DNA from: Pseudomonadota bacterium
GTDB lineage: Bacteria; Bdellovibrionota_C; UBA2361; SZUA-149; DAOLCO01
Reading direction: 5' to 3'
NCBI GenBank assembly: GCA_027487795.1
Contig: JAIYCX010000011.1
Location: 1-43,535 of the forward strand
DNA: 43,535 nt
Position numbers and translations under genes: made by a program. Of this stretch, positions 24,590 to 32,503 are shown in pieces. The notes beneath the pieces are model-generated. The model was not told where the DNA came from and ran no database searches. It saw only the letters and a list, made by a program, of their open reading frames with translations. Numbering within the stretch: position 1 is the stretch's first letter; every line of letters starts with the position of its first letter.

Positions 24590-25734
24590 TGATAATTCTT
24601 ACTCTTAACCCTGGTAGTTCTAGTTTAAGATATAAGGTATATGATTTTTCTGCTAATTCATGGTTTCTTATTATAGAAGGAAAATCTGAGAGGATAATAG
24701 AAGAGTCTGAAAATCAAGGAGACTACTCTGCATTAGTTAACAGAGTAGTCGATGAAATTAATAATTCGGAAGAAATGAATGGGCGTAAGATTGACGCCAT
24801 TTCTTGTCGTGTTGTTCACGGAGGGCCTAAATTTAACTCATCTGTTCTATTAGATTACGCCGTACTTAATGAGATACGAAAGCTTAGAGATCTAGCCCCT
24901 CTTCATAATGATATAGATGCTACTATTTTAGAGACTATTTTTAGAATTTATCCTAGTATTCCAATTTTACTAGTGTTTGATACGACTTTTCATCAGACAT
25001 TGCTGCAGCTAACATCCACGTATGCACTTCCTTCTGAACTTTCTAAAAAATATAGTCTTAAGCGATACGGTTTTCATGGTATAGCACATCAACATGTATC
25101 AAAAGCTTTATATGAGTGTATAAATAGAGAAGTTAGTGGAACTCAGATAATAACATGTCACTTAGGTAATGGTGCAAGTATCTGTGCTATAAAAGATGGG
25201 AAAAGTTTTGATACTAGTATGGGGTTAACGCCACTAGAGGGACTTATAATGGGGACAAGATGTGGAGATATCGATCCTGGTCTTATACTCTATTTGCTGA
25301 ATTACTGTGAGGTTAGCTCTAAGGAACTAGAAACAATACTTTATCATAAAAGCGGACTTCTTGGAGTTTCTGCTTTAAGCAGTGATGTACGTAATCTTGA
25401 ATTAGCAGCGGAGCAATTAGAGATCAATGCAGAATTAGCATTAGATATGTTTGCTTATAAGGTTTCAAAGTATATAGGATCTTACTACATAGCTCTCGGT
25501 GGTGTTGATGCTATCGTATTTTCTGGAGGTATTGGAGAAAACTCAATAAATATGAGGGCTCGAATTTGTAAAAAATTAAATTGTTTAGGAATAGAATTAG
25601 ATAATATTGCTAATGAAGAAATAAAAACTCCTTTTTGTATTACTATGAGTAATACAAAAAGTATCCCCGTTTGGGTAATAGAAGCTAACGAGAATTTAGA
25701 AATGGCTATTCAAGCTTTTGAACTTCTAAAATAG
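24589..25734 (+). CDS. ackA: Acetate kinase
   Basis: Acetate kinase transfers phosphate between acetyl phosphate and ADP, yielding acetate and ATP. The 381-residue protein begins with the ASKHA phosphate-1 motif LNPGSSSLRYKVYDF. It contains VVHGG, FDTTFHQTL, RYGFHGIAHQHV (the catalytic His region), CHLGNGASICAI, GLTPLEGLIMGTRCGDIDPG and VFSGGIGENS. The GTG start at 24589 shares its G with the TAG stop of phosphoketolase, which implies coupled translation. The last 29 bp overlap the convergent gene at 25706-26287. Confidence 0.96.
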   Translation: MIILTLNPGSSSLRYKVYDFSANSWFLIIEGKSERIIEESENQGDYSALVNRVVDEINNSEEMNGRKIDAISCRVVHGGPKFNSSVLLDYAVLNEIRKLRDLAPLHNDIDATILETIFRIYPSIPILLVFDTTFHQTLLQLTSTYALPSELSKKYSLKRYGFHGIAHQHVSKALYECINREVSGTQIITCHLGNGASICAIKDGKSFDTSMGLTPLEGLIMGTRCGDIDPGLILYLLNYCEVSSKELETILYHKSGLLGVSALSSDVRNLELAAEQLEINAELALDMFAYKVSKYIGSYYIALGGVDAIVFSGGIGENSINMRARICKKLNCLGIELDNIANEEIKTPFCITMSNTKSIPVWVIEANENLEMAIQAFELLK

Positions 25735-26287
25735 TTTTCTTTTTCCAAGCTTCTTTGATATTTTTTAAAGCTATTTCGGCAATAGTTTGATCACACTCCG
25801 GATATTCTAATTTTAGTTCTTTAGTTATAATGTTAGGGACTAGTTCTCCGATCTTGACTACAAATGGGGCGAGATCTTGAAGGTGTGATAACGCGATAGA
25901 AGCTACGTTAGAAGAATTAAGTGCAAGTCCTGTAGTATGAAGATAAGAGTTGCACATTGTTATTTGATTTAATGCCGTATAATCATCGCGTAACATTCTG
26001 GAAATTTTACTATGGAACTGATCTTTTTCAAAAGACTTAGAATGACTTATACCATTTTTGGTTAAAGACTTTATGTCAGAGTTAGCCTCTACTTCATTTA
26101 ATAATTTATTTAAACTAACATAATGAGTATCTAATTTTTCTTTTATATTAACTAAAGTAGATCTGGCATCAGAATAATCTAATTCACTTAGATTATCTAT
26201 TTGATCTTCTAATATGTATGACAGATGTTCTTCTAAAGCTATTTGTTCGCTGATTTGTTGAGCAAGTATTTCGTTATTTAAATTCAT
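25706..26287 (-). CDS. Helical protein, possibly ferritin-like
   Basis: No family is firmly recognised. The 193-residue cytoplasmic protein is almost entirely alpha-helical, with four long predicted helices (about 1-30, 38-65, 88-120 and 125-160). Acidic and His residues are spaced as in ferritin-like four-helix bundles (EQIALEEHLSYILEDQ, LDTHYVSLNKLLNE, MLRDDYTALNQITMCNSYLH). A di-iron site is not clear enough to assert. Its place beside a Crp/Fnr regulator and stress genes resembles where ferritin-like stress proteins are found. It overlaps the 3' end of ackA by 29 bp. A perfect palindrome lies 16 bp upstream of its ATG. Confidence 0.5.
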   Translation of the reverse strand: MNLNNEILAQQISEQIALEEHLSYILEDQIDNLSELDYSDARSTLVNIKEKLDTHYVSLNKLLNEVEANSDIKSLTKNGISHSKSFEKDQFHSKISRMLRDDYTALNQITMCNSYLHTTGLALNSSNVASIALSHLQDLAPFVVKIGELVPNIITKELKLEYPECDQTIAEIALKNIKEAWKKKTILEVQKLE

Positions 26288-26302
26288 GTTAAACTTTATG
26301 TT

Positions 26303-26324
26303 GTAAACTATATTTATAGTTTAC
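26303..26324. promoter_or_regulatory. Perfect 22-bp palindrome between the regulator gene and the helical-protein gene
   Basis: GTAAACTATA (26303-26312) and TATAGTTTAC (26315-26324) form perfect 10-bp arms around TT. On the minus strand it follows the Crp/Fnr gene stop by 28 bp and precedes ATG 26287. It lacks a T tract, so a dimeric operator is at least as likely as a terminator. Confidence 0.5.
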
Positions 26325-26352
26325 TTGTTTTAATTATATTATTATTCGTCGA

Positions 26353-27174
26353 TTATCTTAAAAAGTGCCTATCGGCTAATTCACTAATGCCTTCCATGTT
26401 AGTAATTTTAATAATACCGGGGCGTGAAATATCTATAAGTCCTTCTGCCTGCATAGATCGAGTTGTCCTGATAGCAGTCTCTGGTGTTGTACCTGTTAAA
26501 TCTGCTAGTTGTTGTCTTGTGAATCTTATCATAGGTACTACATTTGGATGAGAAGTCGAAAATTTTAGTGCTAAGGAAATTAATACAGAAGCTATTCTAA
26601 CTTCTACTTTGTCATGCGCTAATCCTCTAGAAAGCTGATAAGAGGAATGTAAACATAATAGAAGATGACTTGTAAATTCTTTATAAATTATAGGATTTTT
26701 TAAAAGTAATTGTGCAAATCTTTTTATTGGAACACTTAGTACGACAGTTTTTTGTAGTGCTCTAGCTGAAAGTTGAGAGATTAAACGATCTTTATTAAGA
26801 AGAATTATTAATCCAAACATATCTTTTGCTTGTAATAACTCTACAATTAACTCTTTACCACTTGCGGATGTTTTGAAGATAGAAAATGATCCTGATATTA
26901 CAATAAAACCATTAGTACTTTCTTCCTCACCTTCAATTAAAACCAAGTCTCCTTGATTATAAGTTATTTGATTAGAACTATCTGCTAGCTCTTTTATTTC
27001 AATTTCGGAAATATTTTTTAGTTCAACTAAACTTGTTAAAAATTTATAGTTATCAGTATTATTTGTCTTACTCAGAAGTGTTAAATTATTAGGTTTTGAA
27101 AGTGTATTAGAATTTCTTTCAACTTCTGTAGATATTTGAAAATTCATTAAGTCATTATTATCTTCTTGAGCCAT
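26353..27174 (-). CDS. Crp/Fnr family transcriptional regulator
   Basis: The 273-residue protein has an N-terminal extension of about 60 residues, a cyclic-nucleotide-binding-type beta-barrel (GDLVLIEGEEES, GSFSIFKTSASGKELIVELL, DMFGLIILL), a dimer helix, and a C-terminal winged helix (TRQQLADLTGTTPETAIRTT, then EGLIDIS). The recognition helix keeps the Glu and Arg of Crp (RETVGR) and Fnr (VETISR) in PETAIR, which fits a TGA-N6-TCA operator. There are no N-terminal cysteines for an Fnr-type iron-sulfur cluster, and cAMP contacts are not obvious, so the signal is unknown. I chose ATG 27174; GTG 27189 would add five residues. Three candidate operators lie directly upstream, suggesting autoregulation. 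Confidence 0.9.
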   Translation of the reverse strand: MAQEDNNDLMNFQISTEVERNSNTLSKPNNLTLLSKTNNTDNYKFLTSLVELKNISEIEIKELADSSNQITYNQGDLVLIEGEEESTNGFIVISGSFSIFKTSASGKELIVELLQAKDMFGLIILLNKDRLISQLSARALQKTVVLSVPIKRFAQLLLKNPIIYKEFTSHLLLCLHSSYQLSRGLAHDKVEVRIASVLISLALKFSTSHPNVVPMIRFTRQQLADLTGTTPETAIRTTRSMQAEGLIDISRPGIIKITNMEGISELADRHFLR

Positions 27175-27221
27175 GAGTAAGAGTGGCACAACTAAATTTA
27201 AAATGGAAATTAAAAATGGGG

Positions 27222-27275
27222 CATGATCTTCGTCATATGATTAAGATCATGCTCTCTGTCTTGATGCTAATCATA
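27222..27275. promoter_or_regulatory. Three clustered candidate Crp/Fnr operators
   Basis: CATGA-TCTTCG-TCATA (27222-27237), TATGA-TTAAGA-TCATG (27236-27251) and CTTGA-TGCTAA-TCATA (27260-27275) share the TGA-N6-TCA core. The first two overlap by two bases. They lie 48-101 bp upstream of ATG 27174 of the regulator gene. Confidence 0.5.
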
Positions 27276-27439
27276 CTCGCAGTATGTGTATCGTCATGCT
27301 TTCATTGAAGATAATATTGGAAAGTGCTCAGTGAATAAATAATTTTAGTAAGTTTTATTAGTAAGTACAATTGTGATCTGACTTTACTAGTAGCAAAGTA
27401 ATTAAGAAGAATAAAATAAACGAAAGCGGAAAAATGTAT

Positions 27440-27455
27440 GATGATAGCAATCATA
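27440..27455. promoter_or_regulatory. Candidate Crp/Fnr operator upstream of the DUF1328 gene
   Basis: GATGA-TAGCAA-TCATA has the same TGA-N6-TCA core and ends 61 bp before ATG 27517, a position suitable for activation of the plus-strand genes that follow. Confidence 0.45.
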
Positions 27456-27516
27456 CTTATATTTTTTTACCTATGTCACGATGAGTTAAGTTAATTTTAA
27501 TTTAGGGAGATATGTT

Positions 27517-27684
27517 ATGTTAAATTGGGTAGTCACTTTTTTTATTATGGCCATCGTAGCTGGAATTTTAGGTTTTGGTGGTATCGCTGGGGAAATGGCA
27601 GGAATCGCTAGAATATTGTTTTTAGTTTTTTTAGTAATGTTCGCTATTTCATTTGTTACAAACAGACGAAGACCATTAGTTTAA
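27517..27684 (+). CDS. DUF1328 (YtjA/UPF0391) small membrane protein
   Basis: This 55-residue protein was found by translating between the annotated genes. It starts [18 protein letters not shown], continues [20 protein letters not shown] and ends [10 protein letters not shown]. Two hydrophobic helices around a GGIAGxxAGIAR hairpin and a C-terminal Arg-rich tail are the signature of the DUF1328/YtjA family, abundant in stress-response regions of Proteobacteria. AGGGAG (27504-27509) gives an excellent ribosome site 7 bp before the ATG. The function of the family is not established. It is the first gene of a plus-strand run that continues to 29438. Confidence 0.93.
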   Translation: MLNWVVTFFIMAIVAGILGFGGIAGEMAGIARILFLVFLVMFAISFVTNRRRPLV

Positions 27685-27717
27685 ACTTTATAAAGGTTAA
27701 TTAAAATGAGGAGCTAT

Positions 27718-27948
27718 ATGCAAAGAGAGAATTATAAAAAATTTCTATTTAAAAGTTATGGTAATAGAAGTGAGTATGAAATCTATGATTTTTCATTATC
27801 TGAATTAGACTTAATGATAGAATCTTTAAAACAAGAAAAAGAGAAATGTTACATAGGATGGGATAACTATTCTGGAAGAAGAGTAGAGTTTAAAGAGTTT
27901 TTTGAAAGTAATAAATTCAGAGAAGATATTTCAGTTAACCAAAAATAA
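27718..27948 (+). CDS. Small hypothetical protein
   Basis: This 76-residue soluble protein is not recognised. It is rich in charged and aromatic residues (ENYKKFLFKSYGNRSEYEIYDF, LMIESLKQEKEKCYIGWDNYSG) and looks like a small alpha/beta domain. GAGGAG at 27708-27713 sits 4 bp before ATG 27718, which makes that the likely start in preference to ATG 27706. It lies 33 bp after the DUF1328 gene in the same run. Confidence 0.65.
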   Translation: MQRENYKKFLFKSYGNRSEYEIYDFSLSELDLMIESLKQEKEKCYIGWDNYSGRRVEFKEFFESNKFREDISVNQK

Positions 27949-27964
27949 ATTAAATAAAGTAATT

Positions 27965-28528
27965 ATGAATATAAAAAAAATAAGTAAAATATTATGTCTA
28001 GCAATTGCAGGAACAGCAAATGCTGAAGATTTAGCAAAAACTGAGACTACGAATACTCAAAAAGTAAATATCGTTAAGACAGAAGGAGTTCAGGAAACTA
28101 TAGATTCTGAAGGTACTGAGAGTAAAGCTAAATTGTATAAATCTACAAAAACTGTTTCAGACGGAAGTTTGGAATCTTCTACTATAGTAGAGTCTACAAA
28201 AGATCCTAAAGGATTAGGTAATAAGACTTCTATGAATAGTAAAATTAGAACCAAAGAAGATGGTAAAGGATCGTACCAAGATGAGGTAGATATATCTTCC
28301 GTTGATGCACAAGGTACTTCGCATTCAAAGAAAGAAGAAAAAGAATATATTAGAAATTCAGATGGTACTTCAAAATCAGTTTATAAGGAAAAAATTATTA
28401 ATGATCCTAAAGGACTAAATAATAGTTCAAAAAAGATAATAGATGAAACAATAATTAGAGATGCTAATGGTAATATTATTAAGGATCAATCTGATAATGT
28501 GATCGATGAAACTATGCCTAAGAAATAG
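27965..28528 (+). CDS. Secreted hydrophilic protein of unknown function
   Basis: The 187-residue protein has a short Sec signal (MNIKKISKILCLAIAGTANA) and a very hydrophilic Lys/Glu/Thr/Ser-rich mature part. Internal repeats share the core DPKGLxN (KDPKGLGNKTSMNSK at about 79-93 and NDPKGLNNSSKKIID at about 142-156), alternating with acidic segments (TKEDGKGSYQDEVDISS). It is probably periplasmic. No known family is recognised. ATG 27965 is taken because the signal peptide begins there; an upstream frame extension would run into the preceding gene. Confidence 0.6.
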   Translation: MNIKKISKILCLAIAGTANAEDLAKTETTNTQKVNIVKTEGVQETIDSEGTESKAKLYKSTKTVSDGSLESSTIVESTKDPKGLGNKTSMNSKIRTKEDGKGSYQDEVDISSVDAQGTSHSKKEEKEYIRNSDGTSKSVYKEKIINDPKGLNNSSKKIIDETIIRDANGNIIKDQSDNVIDETMPKK

Positions 28529-28571
28529 TGACGGTAGTTTAGTATTTAAGTAATAAGAAGGTATAAAAATA

Positions 28572-29438
28572 ATGAAAAGAAATATTAGTAAATTAGTTTT
28601 AGCAACAGTAATAACAAGTCTAAATTATGGGAGTAATTTTGTTGGTAGTAATTTTGTTTGGGCAGAGGATATGTATTCAGATGATTGGAAAAGAGGGTCA
28701 ATCAATTCTTATTTTCGATTAAACGATGTGTTAAATTGTTATGATTTAAACGCAGAAGTACAAGGTGGAGTCGCTCGTATTAAGGGTATCGTTAATAATG
28801 AAGTAGAGAAAGAACTTGCTGGTGAGATCTCTATGGATGTTGGTGGGATTAGTTCAGTAGATAATATGATCGTAGTAGATCAAGATATTTATCCAGCTAA
28901 ATGTCTTGATAGAAAGTCTGCCTCTAACATGTTTTATTATGATGCAACTACTACAGCGAAGGTTAAATCTAGATTACTTTGGAGTAGCGGTGTCCCGGGA
29001 CTTAATGTTGGTGTAACTACTAAAGCAGGTGTTACTACTCTTAGTGGTAATGTTAAATTAGCGTCTGAAAAAGCTTTAGCTCAAAAACTAGCTGAAAATA
29101 CACATGGAGTTTATAAAGTTGATAATCAGATAGTAGTAACTAATGACCCACATGTAAAAGTTGGATCAGTTGACATAACTAAAGTAGAAAAGAACGCTGG
29201 TCAAGCAATTGACGGGGCAGGGGATACTATAAGTGATGCATGGATTCATGCAAAGGTTAGTACCAGTTTAAACTTTACTAGAAGCTTAAATGTTGATGGA
29301 CTTGATGTTAATTGTAAGAACGGGGTGATTACGCTTAGTGGAGTAGCTCATTCCAGGTCAGACAAGGAATTAGCTGGAGAGATAACTAAGGATATTAAAG
29401 GCGTAAAAGTTGTAAATAATAATATTCGAGTAATGTAG
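28572..29438 (+). CDS. Periplasmic protein with three BON domains (OsmY-like)
   Basis: The 288-residue exported protein has a signal-like N-terminus ending near VWAED and three BON domains at about 41-104, 126-192 and 222-288. Each shows the alpha-beta-beta-alpha-beta pattern with a central GVxxLSG-type turn (GGVARIKGIV, AGVTTLSGNV, NGVITLSGVA) and a closing VDNxIVV or VNNNIRV strand. BON proteins such as OsmY bind phospholipid surfaces and help envelope integrity under osmotic stress. AGAAGG 10 bp before ATG 28572 supports the start. It closes the plus-strand stress run and converges on selO with an 8-bp gap. Confidence 0.92.
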   Translation: MKRNISKLVLATVITSLNYGSNFVGSNFVWAEDMYSDDWKRGSINSYFRLNDVLNCYDLNAEVQGGVARIKGIVNNEVEKELAGEISMDVGGISSVDNMIVVDQDIYPAKCLDRKSASNMFYYDATTTAKVKSRLLWSSGVPGLNVGVTTKAGVTTLSGNVKLASEKALAQKLAENTHGVYKVDNQIVVTNDPHVKVGSVDITKVEKNAGQAIDGAGDTISDAWIHAKVSTSLNFTRSLNVDGLDVNCKNGVITLSGVAHSRSDKELAGEITKDIKGVKVVNNNIRVM

Positions 29439-29446
29439 TTAATAAA

Positions 29447-30895
29447 TTATGAAGAGCAAGAAACAGAAATATCTTTATATTTATCTGGTGCTAGCTCTGA
29501 GTATTCAGTAAATTGACTATGTTCGTCAAAAGGAGCTACTAGAACTTTCTGTAGCTCCTCCATGAAAGTTAGATTTTTATTATCTTCTACTGCTCTGATA
29601 ATTGATTCAGCCACCCAGTTTCTCAATATATATTTGGGGTTTCTTGTATTTATTATATTTTCTAGATTTGGAATGTCTTTTGTATAGAGTTTGTAATTTT
29701 CGATCCAAATATGAGACGCTTCGGTACTTCCAAGTTTTATTAATAATTCCTCACTATTAGTTTGGGTATAGGAAAGAGCTCTTAACGAACTTGTATAATC
29801 TAAATTATTTTCAATTAAAATTGATAAGAAAGAATCAATATGTTCTTTCATTTTATCTTCACTCAAATCGGTTTCATCAAGTGCTAGTTTTTTATACATT
29901 TCTTTATAATAGGACTCTACAAAGATACTCTCATATTGAGCTAGGACATTCCTAGCTTCTTGTATGTCAATAATTGATGAGAGTGCATTCAGAAGTGCAT
30001 TTAAATTCCAAAGCCCTATACCAGGCTGCTGGTCGTAGGAATATCTACCGCTATGATCAGAGTGATTGCAGATATAGTAAGGATCAAAATTATCTAGAAA
30101 CCCAAAAGGGCCGTAATCAAGAGTGATACCAATAATAGACATATTGTCTGTATTTAATACGCCATGGCAAAAACCTATTGCTTGCCATTTAGCAATAAGC
30201 TCTGCGGTAGATTTTACTATCTCAAAAAACCAAGAGTTATAATCTTCTTTTTTTATATCAGTATGGTAATTTTCAATGCAGTAGTCCGCTAAAATTTTTA
30301 CATTTTCGTATTCTTTACGATAGTGAAAATGCTCAAAGTGGCCAAATCTAATATGCGATTTAGCTAGTCTTGTAAGAATAGCACCTGGTTCTTTTTTTTC
30401 TCTTGTCACAGTTTCATTAGTACCAATTATGCTCAGTGCTCTCGAAGTCGGAATTCCAAGCGCATGCATATGTTCAGAACATAAAAATTCTCTTATACAG
30501 GATCTAAGAACTGCCCTTCCATCTCCAAATCTCGAATACGGAGTCTTCCCCGCACCCTTCAGCTCTACATCCCAGAGCTCGTCTTCACTATTTAACACTT
30601 GTCCAAGTAGTAATGCTCGACCATCACCAAGCTGACCAGCCCATACTCCAAACTGATGACCAGAATATACCTTTGCAATTGGATCGCTACCTTCTAATAA
30701 TTTGTTACCAGAGAAATAGTTAGCAAAATCAGGATTCTGAAAGTCATCATCTGTTAATCCAATCAAACTACCAGATTCTTTACTAGATGAAATAATATTA
30801 GGATTTAGAGCAAATCCTTCAGGTTGTACTTTTGTGAAGAACTCAGATGGAAGCTTTGAATAGGATTCTTTAAATGAAAGTTTGATTTTACTCAC
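29447..30895 (-). CDS. selO: Protein adenylyltransferase SelO (YdiU)
   Basis: SelO is a pseudokinase-fold enzyme that transfers AMP from ATP to protein Ser/Thr/Tyr residues and contributes to oxidative-stress responses. The 482-residue length is standard. Landmarks are SGHQFGVWAGQLGDGRALLLG, VELKGAGKTPYSRFGDGRAVLRSCIREFL, ALGIPTSRALSIIGT, and the catalytic-region GFCHGVLNTDNMSIIGITLDYGPFGFLD. The C-terminus SCSS matches the conserved end that carries Cys in bacteria and selenocysteine in animals. The start is GTG 30895. Confidence 0.96.
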   Translation of the reverse strand: MSKIKLSFKESYSKLPSEFFTKVQPEGFALNPNIISSSKESGSLIGLTDDDFQNPDFANYFSGNKLLEGSDPIAKVYSGHQFGVWAGQLGDGRALLLGQVLNSEDELWDVELKGAGKTPYSRFGDGRAVLRSCIREFLCSEHMHALGIPTSRALSIIGTNETVTREKKEPGAILTRLAKSHIRFGHFEHFHYRKEYENVKILADYCIENYHTDIKKEDYNSWFFEIVKSTAELIAKWQAIGFCHGVLNTDNMSIIGITLDYGPFGFLDNFDPYYICNHSDHSGRYSYDQQPGIGLWNLNALLNALSSIIDIQEARNVLAQYESIFVESYYKEMYKKLALDETDLSEDKMKEHIDSFLSILIENNLDYTSSLRALSYTQTNSEELLIKLGSTEASHIWIENYKLYTKDIPNLENIINTRNPKYILRNWVAESIIRAVEDNKNLTFMEELQKVLVAPFDEHSQFTEYSELAPDKYKDISVSCSS

Positions 30896-30994
30896 TTTTT
30901 ACGTGTACTATCTAAGAAATTTTATTAATGTCACTAACTTACCCTGATTTAGCATAACTTAACAAATATCAAATGTTTCATGGAGTTTGTAAAA

Positions 30995-31564
30995 ATGAAA
31001 ATATTATCAAAGTTTATTGTTCTAAGTTTATTTTTATTAGCAGTAGATTCGGCTTCAGCTCAAACTAGAGAAACTAGATGTCCTAGGTTAATAGGTAAAC
31101 TTTCTGATGGTACTTATGTGCCTGCTAAGGGAAATCATATGTGCTTCTCTTCTGTCAGAGAGGCTAAGAGAAAAGGATTTATTGCTTCTGAAAGTTCTCA
31201 AGACATAGTTTTTGAAAGTACAGATAGAATAAACTTAAGAGGATATGGAAGATTACCAAAGGGTGTACTTAAAGTTAATTCTACTGGCAGATATGAAGTA
31301 ACAATAGCAAGAGGAGGCAAAAATTGTTCCTTACTTGGAATACATTACTCTCTGAGAGATATAATTGAACTAAATAGTAAGCTACCTGGTGCTAACCCTA
31401 TGTATCATTCCAGTTTGCCGAAAGATAATTGGCTAAATTCTACTGAAATGTATTTAGAAAGTGGTAAGGAATATAGGTTGCATTCTACATTAGATATTCC
31501 AATTGAAGTAGAAGCAGCAGTTATTACTTGTGAATGGTATGTCAATATTTTAAAGAAAAACTAG
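30995..31564 (+). CDS. Secreted protein of unknown function
   Basis: The 189-residue protein has a clear Sec signal (ILSKFIVLSLFLLAVDSASA, cleaved near residue 22). The mature part begins with a Cys-containing region (RCPRLIGKLSDGTYVPAKGNHMCFSSVREAKRKGF) that resembles short secreted metal- or DNA-binding-like hairpins but matches nothing I can name. The rest is beta-rich, with further Cys residues in ARGGKNCSLLGIHY and ITCEWYV, so disulfides are likely. ATG 30995 is preferred to ATG 30980 because GGAG (30982-30985) precedes it by 9 bp. It converges on surE with a 2-bp gap. Confidence 0.7.
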   Translation: MKILSKFIVLSLFLLAVDSASAQTRETRCPRLIGKLSDGTYVPAKGNHMCFSSVREAKRKGFIASESSQDIVFESTDRINLRGYGRLPKGVLKVNSTGRYEVTIARGGKNCSLLGIHYSLRDIIELNSKLPGANPMYHSSLPKDNWLNSTEMYLESGKEYRLHSTLDIPIEVEAAVITCEWYVNILKKN

Positions 31565-31566
31565 CG

Positions 31567-32490
31567 TTAAGATTTAAAATTATTTGATATCTTTTCTTGT
31601 AAGCTTTCTATATCACTAGTCTGAAGAGTGAAATCTTCAGACAAACTTGAAGAAAAACAACTAATAGTAGCTAGACCTTTTGCTAAAAGGTCTAGATCTC
31701 TACCTGTTGAATCTCTATCAGGTTTATCTATGAATCCTGAAAATTTATGAGAATAAATATTTTCTCTAATTTCTGTAAACATTTCTTTGAATAAATTTTG
31801 TTTAGTTTTACAAATAACAGGAGCTATATCTTGATTAATTTGAACTGGCGTATTGATAGAGACATAGTCTACTGTATCTATTTCTAGTATTTTTGAGTTA
31901 ATTAAGCTGCTAATACTTCTTACATGATAATTAGTAATTTCCGCGATTGTAGATTCCGTCTGTTTTAAATAATCAAAGTCTCTATTCGTCCAAGCTTTCC
32001 TCATCTCAGGAGGCAGCGTTGCAGAACAAGCAATTCCTGGAATGCCAAATAAGGAGCCAGTTTTAACTGCCGCAATAGTACCTGAACTTTGGGTAAATGC
32101 ATCTCCTGCATTTGTTCCCATGTTAATACCGCTAATAACTAGATCAACGACATTTTTATTTGTAAGATTTATATCCGCGTGATTTTCTTGAGCCCATTTT
32201 TCCTGTGTCCATTTTTTCTGTGCAAGATGACATAATCCTATCGCGGTACAATCAGCAGGTGTGCCGTCAATTATGTTATATTCATAACTTCCGTATACTT
32301 CTTTAGTATGAAGAATTTCTTTATCTCTAGTGATCGCATTCGATATCCAGCTTTGTTCAAAGGCTGGAACTACTATTAGTATATCTTCACAAAAATCCGT
32401 TTTAGCTATGCTATCTACAAGTGAATAAAAAAGAGGGCAGTTTGCTCCATCGTCATTTGTAATTAGTATACGGAGTTTATTCTTTTTCAT
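31567..32490 (-). CDS. surE: 5'-nucleotidase SurE
   Basis: SurE is a metal-dependent phosphatase acting on nucleoside monophosphates and linked to stationary-phase survival. The N-terminal motif LRILITNDDG carries the metal-binding Asp pair (D13, D14). A conserved Ser follows in FEQSWISNAIT, and GINMGTNAGDAFTQSSGTIAA supplies the metal-binding Asn. The 307-residue length includes a C-terminal extension beyond the usual 250. It lies 13 bp after dcd, in the same direction, so the pair is probably co-transcribed. Confidence 0.94.
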   Translation of the reverse strand: MKKNKLRILITNDDGANCPLFYSLVDSIAKTDFCEDILIVVPAFEQSWISNAITRDKEILHTKEVYGSYEYNIIDGTPADCTAIGLCHLAQKKWTQEKWAQENHADINLTNKNVVDLVISGINMGTNAGDAFTQSSGTIAAVKTGSLFGIPGIACSATLPPEMRKAWTNRDFDYLKQTESTIAEITNYHVRSISSLINSKILEIDTVDYVSINTPVQINQDIAPVICKTKQNLFKEMFTEIRENIYSHKFSGFIDKPDRDSTGRDLDLLAKGLATISCFSSSLSEDFTLQTSDIESLQEKISNNFKS

Positions 32491-32503
32491 GAATTTCAGT
32501 TAT

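Larger units (their letters stand above)
27190..27516. other. Gene-free divergent regulatory region with four TGA-N6-TCA boxes
   Basis: This stretch separates the minus-strand Crp/Fnr gene from the plus-strand DUF1328 gene. It holds three clustered inverted repeats (27222-27275), a fourth at 27440-27455, and a larger inverted repeat GCATGATCTT/AAGATCATGC (27221-27230 and 27243-27252) that arises from the first two boxes. I see no open reading frame of interest in it. Confidence 0.7.

Noticed and set aside
26353..27174. Oxygen-sensing Fnr with an iron-sulfur cluster
   Set aside because: The N-terminal cysteine cluster is missing; only one Cys is visible in the barrel region, so only the general Crp/Fnr family is supported.
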